A stretch of DNA of 6,233 bases, taken from contig ONOV01000056.1 of the NCBI GenBank assembly GCA_900319505.1, forward strand, positions 1-6,233, in the 5' to 3' direction. Source of the DNA: an uncultured Erysipelotrichaceae bacterium (GTDB lineage Bacteria > Bacillota_I > Bacilli_A > Erysipelotrichales > Erysipelotrichaceae). Within the stretch, counting starts at the first letter, position 1, and every line of letters begins with the position of its first letter. Positions 4,762 to 6,233 of this stretch are shown in pieces. A model generated the notes under the pieces. That model searched no databases. It saw nothing but the letters and a program-made list of their open reading frames with translations, and was not told the DNA's origin. A program made the position numbers and the translations under genes.

Positions 4762-6233
4762 TGGATTATTCACATCACTTTGAATTAGTATCCAAGTTCA
4801 GGCCGACCGGCGATCAGCCGGAGGCGATCAATGAACTTGTGGAAGGCCTGAAAGAAGGCAGAAAGGAACAGGTGCTGGAAGGGGCTACCGGTACTGGTAA
4901 AACCTTTACCATGGCCAATATTATTGAACGGGTAGACCGCCCGACGCTTGTTTTCTCGCACAATAAGACCCTTGCCGGACAGCTGTACGGTGAGTTCAAG
5001 GAACTGTTCCCCAATAACCGGGTAGAGTTCTTTGTTTCAAACTTCGACTACTACCAGCCGGAAGCCTATATGCCGAAAAATGACATGTACATTGAAAAGA
5101 CAGCTTCCATCAATGAAGAGCTGGATATGTTCCGTGAATCGGCTTTGAATTCTCTTTTAGAGAGACATGACACGATTGTCGTGGCTTCGGTGGCCTGCAT
5201 TTATGCGGCAAGCGATCCAAAGCAGTATAAAGACATGTTCATGACCATCCGGACAGGAGAGACATATGATCGCAATGCCCTGCTCAGGAAGTTTGTGGAT
5301 CTGCAGTACACCCGCAATGACATGGAAGCGGCCCGCGGTACAATCCGGGTCAGAGGCGATGTCATTGAGCTTTCCCCTTCCTGGACCGATCAGTTTGTGA
5401 TCCGGATTGAAATGTTCGGGGATGAAATCGACCGTATCACGGAAGTGGATCCTTTGACCGGCAAGACTCAGAAAGCTTTCTCTTTCTATAACATCTTCCC
5501 GGCTTCCGGCTATGCCAGGCCAAAGGAACAGATGGCAAGGGCCTGTGATGAGATTGAAGCGGAGCTGGAAGACAGGCTGAAGTATTTTGACTCCAAAGGC
5601 AAGGCACTGGAAAAGGAAAGACTGGAACAGAGAACAAGGTTTGATCTTGAAGCGTTAAGAGAGAGCGGCTACTGTGCCGGCATTGAAAACTATTCCATGC
5701 ATATCGACGGCCGTAAGCCGGGGCAGAGGCCGTGGAATCTGTTTGATTATTTCCCGGATGATTTTCTGATGTTTGTGGATGAGAGTCATGTTTCTCTGCC
5801 GCAGATCCGCGGCATGTACAATGGCGACCATCAGCGTAAGCAAACCCTGGTGGAATACGGTTTCCGTCTGCCCAGTGCCCTGGACAATAGGCCGATGCGC
5901 TTTGATGAATTTGAACAGATTCGTCCTCAGGTCATCTACTGTTCCGCTACCCCGGGTGATTATGAGCTGAATGAAGTCAATAACCATGTTGTTGAACAGA
6001 TCATTCGTCCGACTGGACTTCTGGATCCGAAGATTTCCGTCCGTCCGACCCATGGACAGATTGATGATATCTGCATGGAAGTGGATAAGCGCATCAGAAA
6101 CAATGAACGTGTGCTTATTACAACGCTGACGGTACGCATGGCCGAGGATCTGACGGAGTATCTCAAGGAAAGAAACTATAAGGTCAGCTATCTGCATCAT
6201 GAGACAAAGACGCTGGAAAGAACGGAAGTCATC
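4761..6233 (+). CDS. uvrB: UvrABC system protein B, excision nuclease subunit (3' partial)
   Basis: UvrB is the DNA-damage-verifying helicase-like subunit of nucleotide excision repair. UvrA loads it, and it recruits UvrC for incision. The frame is open without interruption for 491 codons to the window edge; full-length proteins are about 650-680 residues, so the last helicase motifs and the UvrC-binding UVR domain are missing. Seen: [11 protein letters not shown] (13-23), Walker A GATGTGKT (41-48), the beta-hairpin region from [10 protein letters not shown] (94-103), Walker B FVDESH (338-343) with [13 protein letters not shown] after it, [18 protein letters not shown] (395-399) and RPTGLLDP. 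Residues 94-95 are N-F where most UvrBs have Y-Y. The start ATG shares its A with the ctpA-type gene's TAA stop (TAATG). GGAG at 4743-4746 is 14 bases away, so initiation probably depends on translational coupling. Confidence 0.97.
   Translation, partial: MDYSHHFELVSKFRPTGDQPEAINELVEGLKEGRKEQVLEGATGTGKTFTMANIIERVDRPTLVFSHNKTLAGQLYGEFKELFPNNRVEFFVSNFDYYQPEAYMPKNDMYIEKTASINEELDMFRESALNSLLERHDTIVVASVACIYAASDPKQYKDMFMTIRTGETYDRNALLRKFVDLQYTRNDMEAARGTIRVRGDVIELSPSWTDQFVIRIEMFGDEIDRITEVDPLTGKTQKAFSFYNIFPASGYARPKEQMARACDEIEAELEDRLKYFDSKGKALEKERLEQRTRFDLEALRESGYCAGIENYSMHIDGRKPGQRPWNLFDYFPDDFLMFVDESHVSLPQIRGMYNGDHQRKQTLVEYGFRLPSALDNRPMRFDEFEQIRPQVIYCSATPGDYELNEVNNHVVEQIIRPTGLLDPKISVRPTHGQIDDICMEVDKRIRNNERVLITTLTVRMAEDLTEYLKERNYKVSYLHHETKTLERTEVI

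Noticed and set aside
5655..6200. Long minus-strand open frame (181 codons)
   Set aside because: It lies wholly inside uvrB, whose frame is intact with helicase motifs throughout. No family features are seen in the reverse translation.

Overview
The window looks like a chromosomal core region from a Firmicutes (Bacillota) bacterium. The evidence is purine-rich Shine-Dalgarno sites, extended -10 promoters (TGnTATAAT type), intrinsic terminators, and the gene order yitT-family / ftsE / ftsX / S41 protease / uvrB. That order resembles the Bacillus subtilis yvjA-(cccB)-ftsE-ftsX-ctpB neighbourhood. The UvrB damage-binding hairpin reads [10 protein letters not shown] instead of the usual [10 protein letters not shown]. 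As I remember these families, this resembles Mollicutes/Erysipelotrichia UvrB proteins, so an Erysipelotrichia-like host is my best guess, with moderate confidence. I see no sign of a mobile element, prophage, CRISPR array, tRNA or rRNA.

Layout: (1) Bases 1-84 are the last 27 codons of an unrecognised plus-strand gene. Three 9-bp repeats follow directly, then an intrinsic terminator whose hairpin is embedded in the 3' end of the next, convergent gene. (2) 174-653, minus strand, is a VanZ-like membrane protein. (3) 689-1540, plus strand, is a YitT-family (DUF161 + DUF2179) membrane protein. It diverges from vanZ across only 35 bp, and its perfect extended -10 box sits so close to the ATG that its mRNA is probably leaderless. 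(4) 1605-3180 is ftsE-ftsX with its own promoter and an 11-nt overlap between the two genes. (5) A strong intrinsic terminator at 3198-3222 separates ftsX from a PDZ/S41 carboxyl-terminal processing protease with a peptidoglycan-binding tail (3241-4761). (6) uvrB starts on the last base of the protease stop codon (TAATG) and runs off the window after 491 codons.

How the genes fit together: FtsE (ATPase) and FtsX (permease-like subunit) form the membrane machine that activates cell-wall hydrolases during division or elongation. The secreted, membrane-anchored protease next to them carries a wall-binding domain and could act on envelope proteins in the same compartment. UvrB is the damage-verification helicase of nucleotide excision repair. 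Its coupling to the protease gene looks like operon organisation, not a shared pathway. I found no convincing undescribed system. The most interesting features are regulatory: the leaderless yitT promoter overlapping the vanZ start, and the terminator only 18 nt upstream of the protease start codon.
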